Source of the DNA: Mangrovibacterium diazotrophicum
GTDB lineage: Bacteria > Bacteroidota > Bacteroidia > Bacteroidales > Prolixibacteraceae
Reading direction: 5' to 3'
DNA length: 64,000 bases
Assembly (NCBI RefSeq): GCF_003610535.1
Contig: NZ_RAPN01000001.1
Coordinates: forward strand, 3,459,320-3,523,319
In this document: piece by piece, positions 1-8,384 of the stretch
How positions within the stretch are numbered: the stretch's first letter is position 1
Layout: every line of letters starts with the position of its first letter
Notes under the pieces: generated by a model
Databases searched by the model: none
Seen by the model: only the letters and a program-made list of their open reading frames with translations
What the model was told of the DNA's origin: nothing
Made by a program: the position numbers and the translations under genes

Positions 1-1362
1 TGTGATGAAGCCGGTATTTTGATCTGGCAGGATTTCATGTTTGCCTGCGCTATGTTCCCCGGCAACCAGGAGTTCCTGGATAATGTAAAAGCGGAAGCCG
101 AAGACAATGTGAAGCGCCTGCGCAATCACCCGAGTTTGGGTATGTGGTGCGGTAACAACGAGATTCTGGCGGCCTGGTTTGGCTGGGGCTGGAAGAAAGA
201 AGAAGAAGCCAAGAGCCAGGCAAATGCCGACAGCATCTTCGCGACTTATAAAAAGATCTTCCACGAGATTCTGCCTGACGCGGTAGCAAAATACGATTCA
301 CACCGTTTCTACTGGTCATCCAGCCCATCATCGGGAACCGGCATTCCCGCCGACCTGGTCAATGGCGACGAACATTACTGGGGTGTTTGGTGGGGCAAAG
401 AGCCTTTTTCGAACTATGCAACGCACATTGCCCGTTTCATGAGCGAGTACGGGTTCCAGTCGTTCCCCGAGCTGAAAACGGTGAAACAATACGCCACGCC
501 TGAGGATTACGATATTTTGTCGGATGTGATGAAGTCGCACCAACGCTCTTCCATCGGTAATGAGACGATTGAATATTACATGCTGCAGGACTACAAAAAG
601 CCGAAAGACTTTGAGTCGTTCCTGTATGTGAACCACGTGTTGCAAGCCGAAGGTATCAAGTTTGCGCTGGAAGGCCACCGTCGCGCCATGCCGTATTGCA
701 TGGGTAGTTTGTACTGGCAAATTAACGACTGCTGGCCGGTGGCTTCATGGAGTTCAACCGACTATTACCAGCGCTGGAAAGCCCTGCAATACTACGTGAA
801 AAAAGGTTTTGCCCCGGTTTTGGTATCTCCCTACCGCACCGGCGACCAATTTAAAGTGGGCGTGGTGAATGACAAGCTGGAAGACATCCAGGCACAGTTG
901 AAAATGAAGGTGATGGATTTTGATGGCAAAGTGATTTGGGAAGAAAACGAGCCTGTTACGGTACCGGCTAATTCGTCGGCTGACTATTTCGAAGTGAATG
1001 AAAAAGACTTCCTGAAGGACAAGGACAGCAAAAACGAAGTGTTTGTGGTTGAGCTGTACAATGGCGATCAGCAGTTGTCATCCAACGAGTTTTTCTTCAG
1101 CCCGGTCAAAGATCTGAACCTGCCAAAACCAACGGTTGAATCATCAATTGCAGCGGTTGACGGTGGTTTTGATATCACCCTGAAATCGGATAAACTGGCG
1201 AAGAACCTGTTCCTGACCATTGGTGACGAGGACGGTTTCTTCTCGGATAACTATTTCGATTTGTTCCCCGGGCAGGAAGTAACGGTTCACCTGAAGACAG
1301 CGATGTTGAAAGAAACGCTGGACAAAGTGCTCGCCCTGCAAACACTCGATAGCACGTATTAA
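1..1362 (+). CDS. GH2 beta-mannosidase, C-terminal part (5' truncated by window edge)
   Basis: The reading frame is open from base 1, so this is the last 453 residues of a longer protein; family members are usually 800-900 residues. The protein should release terminal beta-mannose from mannans or N-glycan-type oligosaccharides. Seen: the CDEAGILIWQDFMFAC strand typical of beta-mannosidases, the acid/base Glu in WCGNNE (about residue 54 of this fragment), the segment GDEHYWGVWWG, and the nucleophile Glu in SEYGFQSFPE (about residue 149). A jelly-roll/Ig-like C-terminal domain follows residue 230. Cellular location cannot be judged because the N terminus is missing, although Bacteroidota homologues are often periplasmic. 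A strong terminator lies 20 bases downstream, so it is the last gene of its transcript. Family assignment is firm; the exact substrate is inferred. Confidence 0.9.
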   Translation, partial: CDEAGILIWQDFMFACAMFPGNQEFLDNVKAEAEDNVKRLRNHPSLGMWCGNNEILAAWFGWGWKKEEEAKSQANADSIFATYKKIFHEILPDAVAKYDSHRFYWSSSPSSGTGIPADLVNGDEHYWGVWWGKEPFSNYATHIARFMSEYGFQSFPELKTVKQYATPEDYDILSDVMKSHQRSSIGNETIEYYMLQDYKKPKDFESFLYVNHVLQAEGIKFALEGHRRAMPYCMGSLYWQINDCWPVASWSSTDYYQRWKALQYYVKKGFAPVLVSPYRTGDQFKVGVVNDKLEDIQAQLKMKVMDFDGKVIWEENEPVTVPANSSADYFEVNEKDFLKDKDSKNEVFVVELYNGDQQLSSNEFFFSPVKDLNLPKPTVESSIAAVDGGFDITLKSDKLAKNLFLTIGDEDGFFSDNYFDLFPGQEVTVHLKTAMLKETLDKVLALQTLDSTY

Positions 1363-1382
1363 TTCAAGTATCAGATAAAATG

Positions 1383-1420
1383 AAAAGATCCGATCTCAGT
1401 TAGAGGTCGGATCTTTTTAT
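1383..1420 (+). terminator. Rho-independent terminator after GH2 gene
   Basis: An inverted repeat (AAAAGATCCGATCT pairing with AGAGGTCGGATCTTTT, around 1383-1417) is followed by a short T run. It sits just downstream of the beta-mannosidase stop codon. The A-rich 5' side means it could also act on the opposite strand for the gene ending at 1468. Confidence 0.8.
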
Positions 1421-1467
1421 TAAGACACATTGTCTTATGTTTTTTTTGAGAGTGAGGGTGCTTGTCA

Positions 1468-1872
1468 CTAGAGAGATTTTGTTGTATTGTTCAATAGAGT
1501 GAACAGTGCTATGGTTGATGAAAGGTTGATTGCATTCATTTCTGTGTCGTTGAAGTACTTCGATTCTCCATATGATTCGGTGTCTGTAATTCTCATTAGT
1601 ATACTCTCTTCTTGTTCCAATTTTTTTAATCGTTGCTTTGCAACGTCCTTAAGCTGCTTTACAAAAGACTTTGTGTCTTTAAATCTTAATTGCTTTGTTC
1701 TAGAGTCGATCTCATATCTCAAGATGTAGAAGCTTGTATTATCGACAAGATTTTTGGCAGAGATAATTTCTTTGAATACGATTCCTGTGTTTTTTATTTC
1801 CTTATAAAATTGGAACTTTACGATTCTAACGACTTTGTTGTATACATCTTTATTAAAATCATAGAATAGCAT
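1468..1872 (-). CDS. AT-rich hypothetical protein, 134 residues
   Basis: I do not recognise this protein. It is 134 residues, rich in Lys, Ile, Asn and Phe, with no signal peptide or obvious membrane segment and a charged central helix (QLKDVAKQRLKKLEQEE) that could form a coiled coil. It starts at an ATG reading MLFYDFNKDVYNK. Base composition is visibly more AT-rich than both neighbours, and it lies alone between a + strand GH2 gene and a - strand transporter, which fits a recently acquired or fast-evolving gene. The reverse strand of the same stretch also has an 80-codon open frame (1487-1729), but the - strand frame is longer and covers the whole region. Function unknown; that it is translated is likely but not certain. 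Confidence 0.5.
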   Translation of the reverse strand: MLFYDFNKDVYNKVVRIVKFQFYKEIKNTGIVFKEIISAKNLVDNTSFYILRYEIDSRTKQLRFKDTKSFVKQLKDVAKQRLKKLEQEESILMRITDTESYGESKYFNDTEMNAINLSSTIALFTLLNNTTKSL

Positions 1873-1946
1873 ATTTCATAAAGTTTTGCTAAGTTATTAA
1901 GAGTGTAATAGTCCAACGATGCTATGAAAATATTCAAAAAGCCACT

Positions 1947-3209
1947 TTACCCAACCATCTTCAGCCATAAAAAGTAAAGAGCGAACAGCGAAAGCACAAC
2001 GATTCCGAACCACGAGAAGAGTCTCATAAATCGGCTGGGCTGGTATTCGCTCGGGACATGTGCGGCGGTGACGGCTTTCAGGTTTAGCACGGCTAAAACG
2101 GGCGCGGTGATAAACGAGAGCGTGGTGGCAATGTCGACCAGCAATTTCATTTGGTCGGCAAACACGGAGATGAGCAGCACAGCACCGGTAATCAGGATAG
2201 CCATCCAAAGAAATTTTAGCTTGTTTTCCGACGACTTCGACTCGACTTTGTTGGTGTAGACCTCCAGAATTGGCGTCAGCACGCGCGGGTAGGCATCCAG
2301 CACCGTCAGCGTGGTACTGAACATGGTGGCAATAGCCGCAACTGCCAAAATCGGGTACGACCACTCGCCGATGGAACGGGTGTACAAAGCCAGCAGCTGG
2401 TTTGAAAACTGCACTCCACCGTTGGCAAAACTTTCGCCCGAATGAAACATCACCATCGCTCCCAGGCCCAAAAAAGCCAGCGAAAGGAAAGTGGTTCCGA
2501 TGTAGCCAATGTTAAAGTCGAGCAGGGATTCTTTCAAACTTGGGCGATAACCGGTGGCTTTCATTTTGGCGAGCGTCCACAGCGAACTCCACACCGAAAT
2601 GTCGATGGCGCTGGGCATCCAGCCAACCAGGGCAATCAAAAAGGCCACATTGCCGACTGAGAACTCGAACGGAACCTGGTTGTCGATAACGGTTCGCACG
2701 TCGCTTTTCATGAATGCCGCAACCAAAGCTGTAAGTGTTGACAGCGACAGGATAATGACCACAAATTTGATCAGGCGGTCGAGTGTCTTGAAATGACCGA
2801 TGAGCACGATGATCGCACAAACCAGTAGAAGCAAGATGGTGATTTGCACGTAACTCAGCGGCGAATGAAACACCGAGCTAATTAGCCCCACAGTTACGGA
2901 AGTCACAGCTGCCTGGATCGTAAACATGGTTCCGATGGTGAGAACCAGGAACAAGGCAACAACCCATTTGCCCATGCGCCGGTAACCGTCAATCAGGCTT
3001 TCACCGGTGGCAATGGCATAGCGCGAACCGTACTGAAAAAACGGATACTTCAGGATGTTGGCCAGGATGACGACGCCTACAAGCTGAAATCCGTAATCGG
3101 CTCCCGCGCGGGTGCTTTGTACCAGGTGCGACACGCCAATGGCGGCAGCGGCCCATATGATTCCGGGGCCAAGGGCTTTCCAAAAGTTTGTTTTCATCGG
3201 TGAATTCAT
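1947..3209 (-). CDS. Nramp-related membrane transporter with altered metal-site motifs
   Basis: A 420-residue multi-spanning membrane protein whose N terminus (ALGPGIIWAAAAIGVSHLVQ) aligns with helix 1 of the Nramp/MntH family of proton-coupled divalent metal importers. About 11 hydrophobic segments are visible. In canonical Nramp proteins the ion is held by a DPGN motif in helix 1 and an MPH motif in helix 6. Here the matching positions read GVSH (residues 25-28) and MPS (198-200), so the Asp, Asn and helix-6 His are absent, though Met198 is kept. The ion preference therefore cannot be assumed to be Mn/Fe; Mg or a non-metal substrate is possible. The start at 3209 precedes a short polar N terminus and the first helix. 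The gene is monocistronic: a gene-poor gap lies upstream and the AT-rich orphan downstream. Fold assignment is confident, substrate is not. Confidence 0.8.
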   Translation of the reverse strand: MNSPMKTNFWKALGPGIIWAAAAIGVSHLVQSTRAGADYGFQLVGVVILANILKYPFFQYGSRYAIATGESLIDGYRRMGKWVVALFLVLTIGTMFTIQAAVTSVTVGLISSVFHSPLSYVQITILLLLVCAIIVLIGHFKTLDRLIKFVVIILSLSTLTALVAAFMKSDVRTVIDNQVPFEFSVGNVAFLIALVGWMPSAIDISVWSSLWTLAKMKATGYRPSLKESLLDFNIGYIGTTFLSLAFLGLGAMVMFHSGESFANGGVQFSNQLLALYTRSIGEWSYPILAVAAIATMFSTTLTVLDAYPRVLTPILEVYTNKVESKSSENKLKFLWMAILITGAVLLISVFADQMKLLVDIATTLSFITAPVLAVLNLKAVTAAHVPSEYQPSRFMRLFSWFGIVVLSLFALYFLWLKMVG

Positions 3210-3316
3210 CAGGGGTCAATTCCTGCAAAATTGCTTAAAATTTTAACGGCGCCAAATTCCACACAGCCCATTTGAAATAAATAGGATCGTAGCGGGCTTC
3301 GGCAAACCATTTTGCT

Positions 3317-3324
3317 TACTTTTG
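3317..3324 (+). promoter_or_regulatory. Candidate -7 element (TACTTTTG) upstream of AsmA operon
   Basis: TACTTTTG fits the Bacteroidota -7 consensus TAnnTTTG. No clear -33 TTTG is present at the usual spacing, and the start codon at 3507 is about 180 bases away, so a long leader is implied. Weak on its own. Confidence 0.35.
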
Positions 3325-3441
3325 TTAAACGGTTGCAATTGCGTGTGCTTATTCATTATCCTTAAATTTTCCCGGTATCAGGTGTACTAAATCAGGCAAA
3401 TGCCTGTTTTTAATGAGGGCATTGATGGAAAAGAAAAGGCC

Positions 3442-3510
3442 ATGAACAGAGAATCAGCAATGCCCGACGGTTTAGAAACAGAAATTCAGAAACATCCGGA
3501 AATACCATGA
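3442..3510 (+). CDS. Possible 22-codon leader ORF overlapping the AsmA start
   Basis: An ATG at 3442 opens a 22-residue frame (MNRESAMPDGLETEIQKHPE and two more residues) whose TGA overlaps the ATG of the next gene in an ATGA arrangement. Such overlap is typical of translationally coupled genes. The peptide has no recognisable family or signal sequence. It may be chance: the length is short and no ribosome-binding site is evident. Confidence 0.25.
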   Translation: MNRESAMPDGLETEIQKHPEIP

Positions 3511-6491
3511 AAAAAGCTGGTAAAGTCATACTTTATTTGTTGCTCTCGTTGTTCGCATTAGTCCTTGTTTTAATGGTGATTGCGGCATCGATGCAGGACA
3601 GAATCGCGAAGCTGGCCATTGACGAGGTCAGCAAGTCGACTAATATCCCGATAACGATTGAAGACATCAATTTTAGCCTGATTCGGAATTTCCCGATGGC
3701 AACCCTGGAATGCAGTAAGCTGGCCGTTCGGGCACCGGAAAACAATAGCGCGCCTGGTGATACGCTGGCCAACGTTGGTAAAATGTTTATCTCGGTTGAA
3801 TTGAAGCCGTTGCTGAACAGCGTCTTCAAAATCCGCGAAATTGAAGTAGAGAATGCAAAAATCTACTACGCTGTCGATACTGCGGGTGTCAGCAATTACG
3901 ATTTTTTGATGGACACCACCACGACAGCCATCGATACGGCAGACAACGCCATCTATTTAAATATAAAAGCGCTCAACCTGCAAAACGTTCAATGCGTTTA
4001 CAGTGACCAAAAACTGAAGGCAACAGCCGACCTGTTGATCGAAAGGCTGGAGCTCTCGGGTCTGATTGATAATAACCGTTATTTGGGTGAAGTGAAGGCT
4101 GAAGCAAAACTCAGTAACTGCTCGCTCGACAGTACCAATCTGCATCTGTTGCACGAAGCCGCCATCAAACTGGATCTGGATTACCGCGACAGCCTGCTGA
4201 CCGTAAACGCTGCTGATTTGACTTTGGATGAAGATGCCCGATTGGCCTTGAGCGGATCGGTTACAATGAACAAGCAGTTGCCCGCCAACCTGAAACTAAA
4301 GGCGGAGCAGTGTCAACTAGGCGGATTGTCAAAATATATTCCCGAGCATTATTTTGCAGATTACGGCATTCAAAACCTGGCCGGTGAGCTCGGCTTGGAG
4401 GCCACTGTGCAAGGGAATTTGGGAGACTCGATTTTACCTCGTGCCGACATTCTGGTGGCCCTGTCGGGCGGTGCATTGCAATACCAAAACTACCCCGTTT
4501 TGCGAAACATCAGCTTTGTGGGCAGCGCCAGCAACGGCGATGAACGAACCATCACGGGAAGTTCCCTGAAGATCGATTCATTTTCGTTCGAGACAGACAG
4601 CAGTAAAGCCAGTTTGAGCGGGACGATCGTCGGGTTGGACAAACCCCAATACGATCTGCTTTCAATATTGAACTTGGATTTGAATGAGCTGGCCCCTTTT
4701 GTGCCCGACTCTCTGGTGACTGGGCTCGGCGGCAAACTGGGTGCAGTGGTTTCAACGCATGGAACCTTTCCCGGTTCTTTGACTGATTCGTTCCTGCAAT
4801 CCCTGCAAAAAAACAGCACCTTCAGATTGAACGCCGAAGACCTGTCGTTTTCAATGGACAGTACCCTGAGCGTACAAAACCTGAACGGTCAATTTGAATA
4901 TAAACCGGGGCAACTTAAGCTGAGCGATCTTAACTGTTCGCTTCCGACCTACAATATGAATTTGCGCAACGCGGAGCTGGATGCCGCAGTGACCGGCGAT
5001 TTTATGAAGCCCGAATCACTGGCTTTTCAAATTAGCCAGTTCGCGCTAGCTACGGATAGCTGCCAGCTGCAGCTATCCGGGCAACTGATTAACCCGATGG
5101 CACCTGATTATTTGGTTAACGGTCAATTGAGTCTCGATTTGAATGAAATTGAAAAGTACCTGCCTGCTGGTACAGTTGAATCGATGAGCGGGAAGGTGTT
5201 GGCGAATTTCAGCTCGAAAGCAAAAATCGACCTCGAAACAGTTGGCGACGATGCGTTGGGGATTGCTTTCGAGAAAACCCGAATTAATTTATCGATGGGG
5301 CGGGTGAATGTGCAAATGGCTGATTCGCTGACGAGCGTGAAAGACCTGACAGGAAAGGTCAATTATGCCGCCGACAGTTTGTGGTTAGGCGGACTTACAT
5401 TGAATTATATGGGCGTACAGTTTGGAGCCGATTCGACCAGCATCACTCGTTTGTATTCGGCCGTGCTTCAGAATAAAGCGGAGGAAATGAAGGTGCACGG
5501 AAAATTCAGTGTGGACAAGCTTGATTACAGCTGGGTGGAAAAATTAATGGCCCGTCTGGAGGAAGAGCCAACGCCATCGGGGCCCGCAGCCGATCCGGAA
5601 CCGGCTCGCTACACCTACAAAGTAAATGGTCGCCTGAAAGCGAATCAGCTAAACTATGAGGGAAACCTCTTTGAAAATATCGATTCGAAATTTTTGGTGA
5701 AGGAGAACCATTATGTGTTCGATAGTCTGAAGATGGATGCCTTTGACGGAACGTCGCTTTCATCGATTAAAATTGACTTTACCGCCAACGAACAGATGGA
5801 GATCTATTTTAAAACCAATGTGAAGCAGATGGATGTGACCAAGCTGATCACCGGTTTTCACGATTACATGGACATGGACGACATCAAGGCTGAAAATGTT
5901 CAGGGGAAAGTGAGTACCACCATGGATGGTAAAATTGTTGTCGATAAAGATTATAATCCGGTGTATAATTCGCTGATGTTGAAGGGTGATTTGAAGCTCG
6001 AAAACGGGGCGCTCATCAATGTGAAACCGGTGATGGAAATCGAGAAGATTCCGGGTGTTGGCCTGAAGAATATGGATAATCTGCGTTTCAGTGCGCTAAG
6101 CAGCAGTATCTTTCTGTTAAATATTAAACTGTATATTCCCAAGACGGAGATCCGTTCCAGTTCGTTTGATGCCATGTTTTTAGGAATGTGGAGTTTCGGG
6201 GATGACTATGCTTATCACATTCGCATGTTTTTGGGCGAGGTTCTCAGCAGTAAGTCGAAAGCCAACCTGAAAAAGCAGATGAAGGAGAATGGTTTTGAAG
6301 ATGAAGACGAGAGCGATTTGACAAAAGGGCGATCGTCGATTTACCTGGTTTCGAAACTGGAGAATGGAAAAGAAAAAGCCTGGTTGGACAATAAGAAAGA
6401 CCGCGTAAATATGGAGGCTAAGGTGAAAATGCAGGAAGGTGCCTTGAAGTTTACGTTTCATCCCTCGTTTGTAACTTATGACACGGAGTAG
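3507..6491 (+). CDS. AsmA-like family protein, 994 residues
   Basis: The protein has one N-terminal membrane anchor (about residues 7-28, LYLLLSLFALVLVLMVIAA) followed by a very long, beta-rich periplasmic region of repetitive AsmA/TamB-like type. The segment after the anchor (IAKLAIDEVSKSTNIPITIE and SLIRNFPMATLECSKL) is the AsmA N-terminal signature. The C-terminal third (about residues 630-930) resembles the AsmA-like C-terminal domain. Members are thought to form groove-shaped bridges linked to lipid transport or outer-membrane homeostasis; that role is inferred from the family. The gene overlaps the next one by 14 bases, so the AsmA protein, the thioredoxin lipoprotein and the small Cys-rich lipoprotein form one operon ending at the terminator at 7504. 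Confidence 0.85.
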   Translation: MKKAGKVILYLLLSLFALVLVLMVIAASMQDRIAKLAIDEVSKSTNIPITIEDINFSLIRNFPMATLECSKLAVRAPENNSAPGDTLANVGKMFISVELKPLLNSVFKIREIEVENAKIYYAVDTAGVSNYDFLMDTTTTAIDTADNAIYLNIKALNLQNVQCVYSDQKLKATADLLIERLELSGLIDNNRYLGEVKAEAKLSNCSLDSTNLHLLHEAAIKLDLDYRDSLLTVNAADLTLDEDARLALSGSVTMNKQLPANLKLKAEQCQLGGLSKYIPEHYFADYGIQNLAGELGLEATVQGNLGDSILPRADILVALSGGALQYQNYPVLRNISFVGSASNGDERTITGSSLKIDSFSFETDSSKASLSGTIVGLDKPQYDLLSILNLDLNELAPFVPDSLVTGLGGKLGAVVSTHGTFPGSLTDSFLQSLQKNSTFRLNAEDLSFSMDSTLSVQNLNGQFEYKPGQLKLSDLNCSLPTYNMNLRNAELDAAVTGDFMKPESLAFQISQFALATDSCQLQLSGQLINPMAPDYLVNGQLSLDLNEIEKYLPAGTVESMSGKVLANFSSKAKIDLETVGDDALGIAFEKTRINLSMGRVNVQMADSLTSVKDLTGKVNYAADSLWLGGLTLNYMGVQFGADSTSITRLYSAVLQNKAEEMKVHGKFSVDKLDYSWVEKLMARLEEEPTPSGPAADPEPARYTYKVNGRLKANQLNYEGNLFENIDSKFLVKENHYVFDSLKMDAFDGTSLSSIKIDFTANEQMEIYFKTNVKQMDVTKLITGFHDYMDMDDIKAENVQGKVSTTMDGKIVVDKDYNPVYNSLMLKGDLKLENGALINVKPVMEIEKIPGVGLKNMDNLRFSALSSSIFLLNIKLYIPKTEIRSSSFDAMFLGMWSFGDDYAYHIRMFLGEVLSSKSKANLKKQMKENGFEDEDESDLTKGRSSIYLVSKLENGKEKAWLDNKKDRVNMEAKVKMQEGALKFTFHPSFVTYDTE

Positions 6492-7131
6492 AGCATTTTT
6501 GAACAAGCTTAGGATTCTGCCTGTGGCTGCTTTGTTGCTGCTGTTTGTGGTTGCGGCCTGCACAAATAGCAACCAGGCGGGCAAACCGAGCGGAAAGGTG
6601 GTAAAAGTTACCGATCGGGAGGAAGATGTTGTGTTTGGAGATCCCAACGCGCCACACGAAATTGTGATGTACGCGAGCTACGATTGTAAGTATTGTCGCA
6701 AGTTTTTTGCCGGCAGTTATCCGGATTTGAAAGAGAAATACTTAGATACGGGCAAGCTAAAGTTGGTTGTGAAGTGGTTGGATTTCGGGGAGCGACCGGA
6801 AATGCTGAATGCGCTTCAGGCAGCGAGCTGCATCAGCCGCTTTGGTGATTACGACAAGTTTCACGAACTCCTGAATTTCAACCCGGCTGTAGTGTATACG
6901 ACCGAGTTTGGAGAATTGCTGGCGGATATCATGGATCGGAATCAGTACATCGCGGAATGCGTGGTGAATAACAACAACTATGAATATCTGAAGTCGAACC
7001 TTCGGGAGTTCAACGAAAACAAAATCTCCGGGACTCCGGCTTTTGTCATAAACAGTGACATCTACACCGGGTATCGGTCGTTTGATCGTTTTGAGTCCGT
7101 CATGCTTAATGAGTTTAATTTCAATCAATAA
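6478..7131 (+). CDS. DsbA-like thioredoxin-fold lipoprotein
   Basis: A 217-residue protein with a lipoprotein signal (FVVAAC, lipidated Cys28) and a DsbA/Thioredoxin_4-type domain from about residue 50. The redox motif CKYC is at residues 70-73 and the cis-proline loop SGTPAF at 184-189, so the enzyme should be active as a thiol oxidase or isomerase. Two additional cysteines (118 and 161) lie in the helical insert. The start at 6478 overlaps the upstream gene by 14 bases and gives a complete signal sequence. It is predicted to be anchored in the periplasmic face of a membrane. The next gene encodes a small lipoprotein with five non-lipid cysteines, an attractive candidate substrate. Family is secure; partner and direction of the redox reaction are inferred. 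Confidence 0.88.
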   Translation: MTRSRAFLNKLRILPVAALLLLFVVAACTNSNQAGKPSGKVVKVTDREEDVVFGDPNAPHEIVMYASYDCKYCRKFFAGSYPDLKEKYLDTGKLKLVVKWLDFGERPEMLNALQAASCISRFGDYDKFHELLNFNPAVVYTTEFGELLADIMDRNQYIAECVVNNNNYEYLKSNLREFNENKISGTPAFVINSDIYTGYRSFDRFESVMLNEFNFNQ

Positions 7132-7135
7132 CTAT

Positions 7136-7480
7136 ATGAAAAGATTACAAATGTCTTTGGCTGCATGTGCGCTATTATTGCTGGCTGCCTGTGGTGAACC
7201 GGAAGCGGAAGAGCAATGCACGGATGCGTCGCAAACCTGCTCAAACAATTCAGCAATTGTCATCGACGCAACTACTTGTAGCGACGGTGAGGATGTGTAT
7301 TACCTGATTGATGGAACGAAATACACCTATGAGCAATTATCGAGCATTATCGAACAATCCTGTAATGCCAACAGTTCGGCGATGATCAACGAGGCAGGTA
7401 TTGCAAAAATGCAAAGCCGGATGTCGGCGATTTCGTCGCGATTGATGATTCAGGCCCGCGCTGCTGCCGGTTGCGAATAG
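7136..7480 (+). CDS. Small cysteine-rich lipoprotein, 114 residues
   Basis: Unrecognised family. The ATG at 7136, four bases after the upstream stop, gives a textbook lipoprotein signal (LLLLAACGEPE, lipidated Cys19); longer versions starting earlier would bury this signal. The mature part has five further cysteines (28, 35, 48, 76 and 113), an odd number, so at least one is unpaired or bonds to a partner. A central segment (CSDGEDVYYLIDGTKYTYEQ) looks like a small folded unit, and the C-terminal part is probably helical. It sits directly after a DsbA-like lipoprotein in the same operon, which suggests, but does not prove, that it is the substrate or redox partner of that enzyme. The strong terminator after it closes the operon. 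Confidence 0.72.
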   Translation: MKRLQMSLAACALLLLAACGEPEAEEQCTDASQTCSNNSAIVIDATTCSDGEDVYYLIDGTKYTYEQLSSIIEQSCNANSSAMINEAGIAKMQSRMSAISSRLMIQARAAAGCE

Positions 7481-7503
7481 CGATCGTCACGAATCGCATT
7501 TTA

Positions 7504-7542
7504 AATCCCGGTGAACCGTTTTGAGGTTCACCGGGATTTTTT
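7504..7542 (+). terminator. Rho-independent terminator of the AsmA/DsbA operon
   Basis: A perfect 14-bp inverted repeat (AATCCCGGTGAACC with GGTTCACCGGGATT) is followed by a T run. It marks the end of the operon starting at 3507 and separates it from the HAD gene. Confidence 0.9.
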
Positions 7543-7589
7543 GTGCGAAACTTTCGGGTTTGAAAACTGTTCATTCAAACTGAACTTTC

Positions 7590-7597
7590 TACTTTTG
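7590..7597 (+). promoter_or_regulatory. Candidate -7 element (TACTTTTG) for HAD gene
   Basis: TACTTTTG matches TAnnTTTG and lies 28 bases before the chosen start at 7625, just after the previous operon's terminator. A TTTG at 7559-7562 is about 27 bases upstream, longer than the usual 19-21 spacing. Confidence 0.45.
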
Positions 7598-7624
7598 GTA
7601 GTTGAAGAAAAGAAAGGAAAACGA

Positions 7625-8335
7625 ATGAGTTTGAATGAAGTGAAAGTGATCGCTTTCGACGCGGACGATACGCTTTGGGAAAATGAAAATTTTTTCCGTG
7701 ATGCTGAGCACCAGTTTTGTAAGGTGATGGCTGAATATGAAGCGGAGGAGGAGGTCATGAAGAAGTTGTTCCGAACCGAAATTCAGAACCTGGAGTTGTA
7801 CGGTTACGGGGTCAAGGCATTCATTTTATCGCTGATGGAAACGGCTTTGGAGATCTCGAACCGGAAGGTTCGTCCCGAGCAGATTGAAGGGATCATCGAG
7901 ATCGGGAAGTCCATGCTGATGAAAGATGTGATTCTGCTGGATGGCATCGTTGACCTGCTGGACAAACTTTACGGGAAATACCGTTTGGTGGTGGCTACCA
8001 AGGGCGATTTGCTCGACCAGGAAAGGAAGCTGAAGAAATCAGGTTTGCGTAAATACTTTCACCATATTGAGATTATGACGCATAAACGGGAGGAGAACTA
8101 CCAGGAATTGCTGAACCATCTGGATATTCCGGCTGAGCAGTTTTTTATGGTCGGAAACTCGCTGAAATCGGATGTTCTACCGGTTATTGATTTGGGTGGA
8201 TATGCTGCTCACATTCCTTATTACACCACATGGTTGTATGAGCAAATGGACCCGGAGGATATTAAAAGCGACCGCTTTTTTGAACTGAAGCAAATTCACG
8301 ACGTTTTGGACTTGTTTGAAAAAACGAAGGAGTAA
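7625..8335 (+). CDS. HAD-superfamily phosphatase
   Basis: A 236-residue cytoplasmic HAD hydrolase, probably a phosphomonoesterase of the class-I-cap type. Motif I is FDADDT (nucleophile Asp12, general acid/base Asp14), motif II is VVATKGD (Thr125), the conserved Lys is about 154, and motif IV is GNSLKSD (ending Asp183). The ATG at 7625 places motif I at the normal distance from the N terminus; an in-frame earlier start would run back through the terminator of the preceding operon and is rejected. Substrate is unknown: family members act on nucleotides, sugar phosphates or phosphoglycolate. It is followed within 50 bases by a DUF2797 gene in the same direction, and the two may be co-transcribed. 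Confidence 0.87.
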   Translation: MSLNEVKVIAFDADDTLWENENFFRDAEHQFCKVMAEYEAEEEVMKKLFRTEIQNLELYGYGVKAFILSLMETALEISNRKVRPEQIEGIIEIGKSMLMKDVILLDGIVDLLDKLYGKYRLVVATKGDLLDQERKLKKSGLRKYFHHIEIMTHKREENYQELLNHLDIPAEQFFMVGNSLKSDVLPVIDLGGYAAHIPYYTTWLYEQMDPEDIKSDRFFELKQIHDVLDLFEKTKE

Positions 8336-8384
8336 AGTAGCGTCTTCCTTTTACCTTTTTACTTGTAATTTTTGCCTTTAAACT

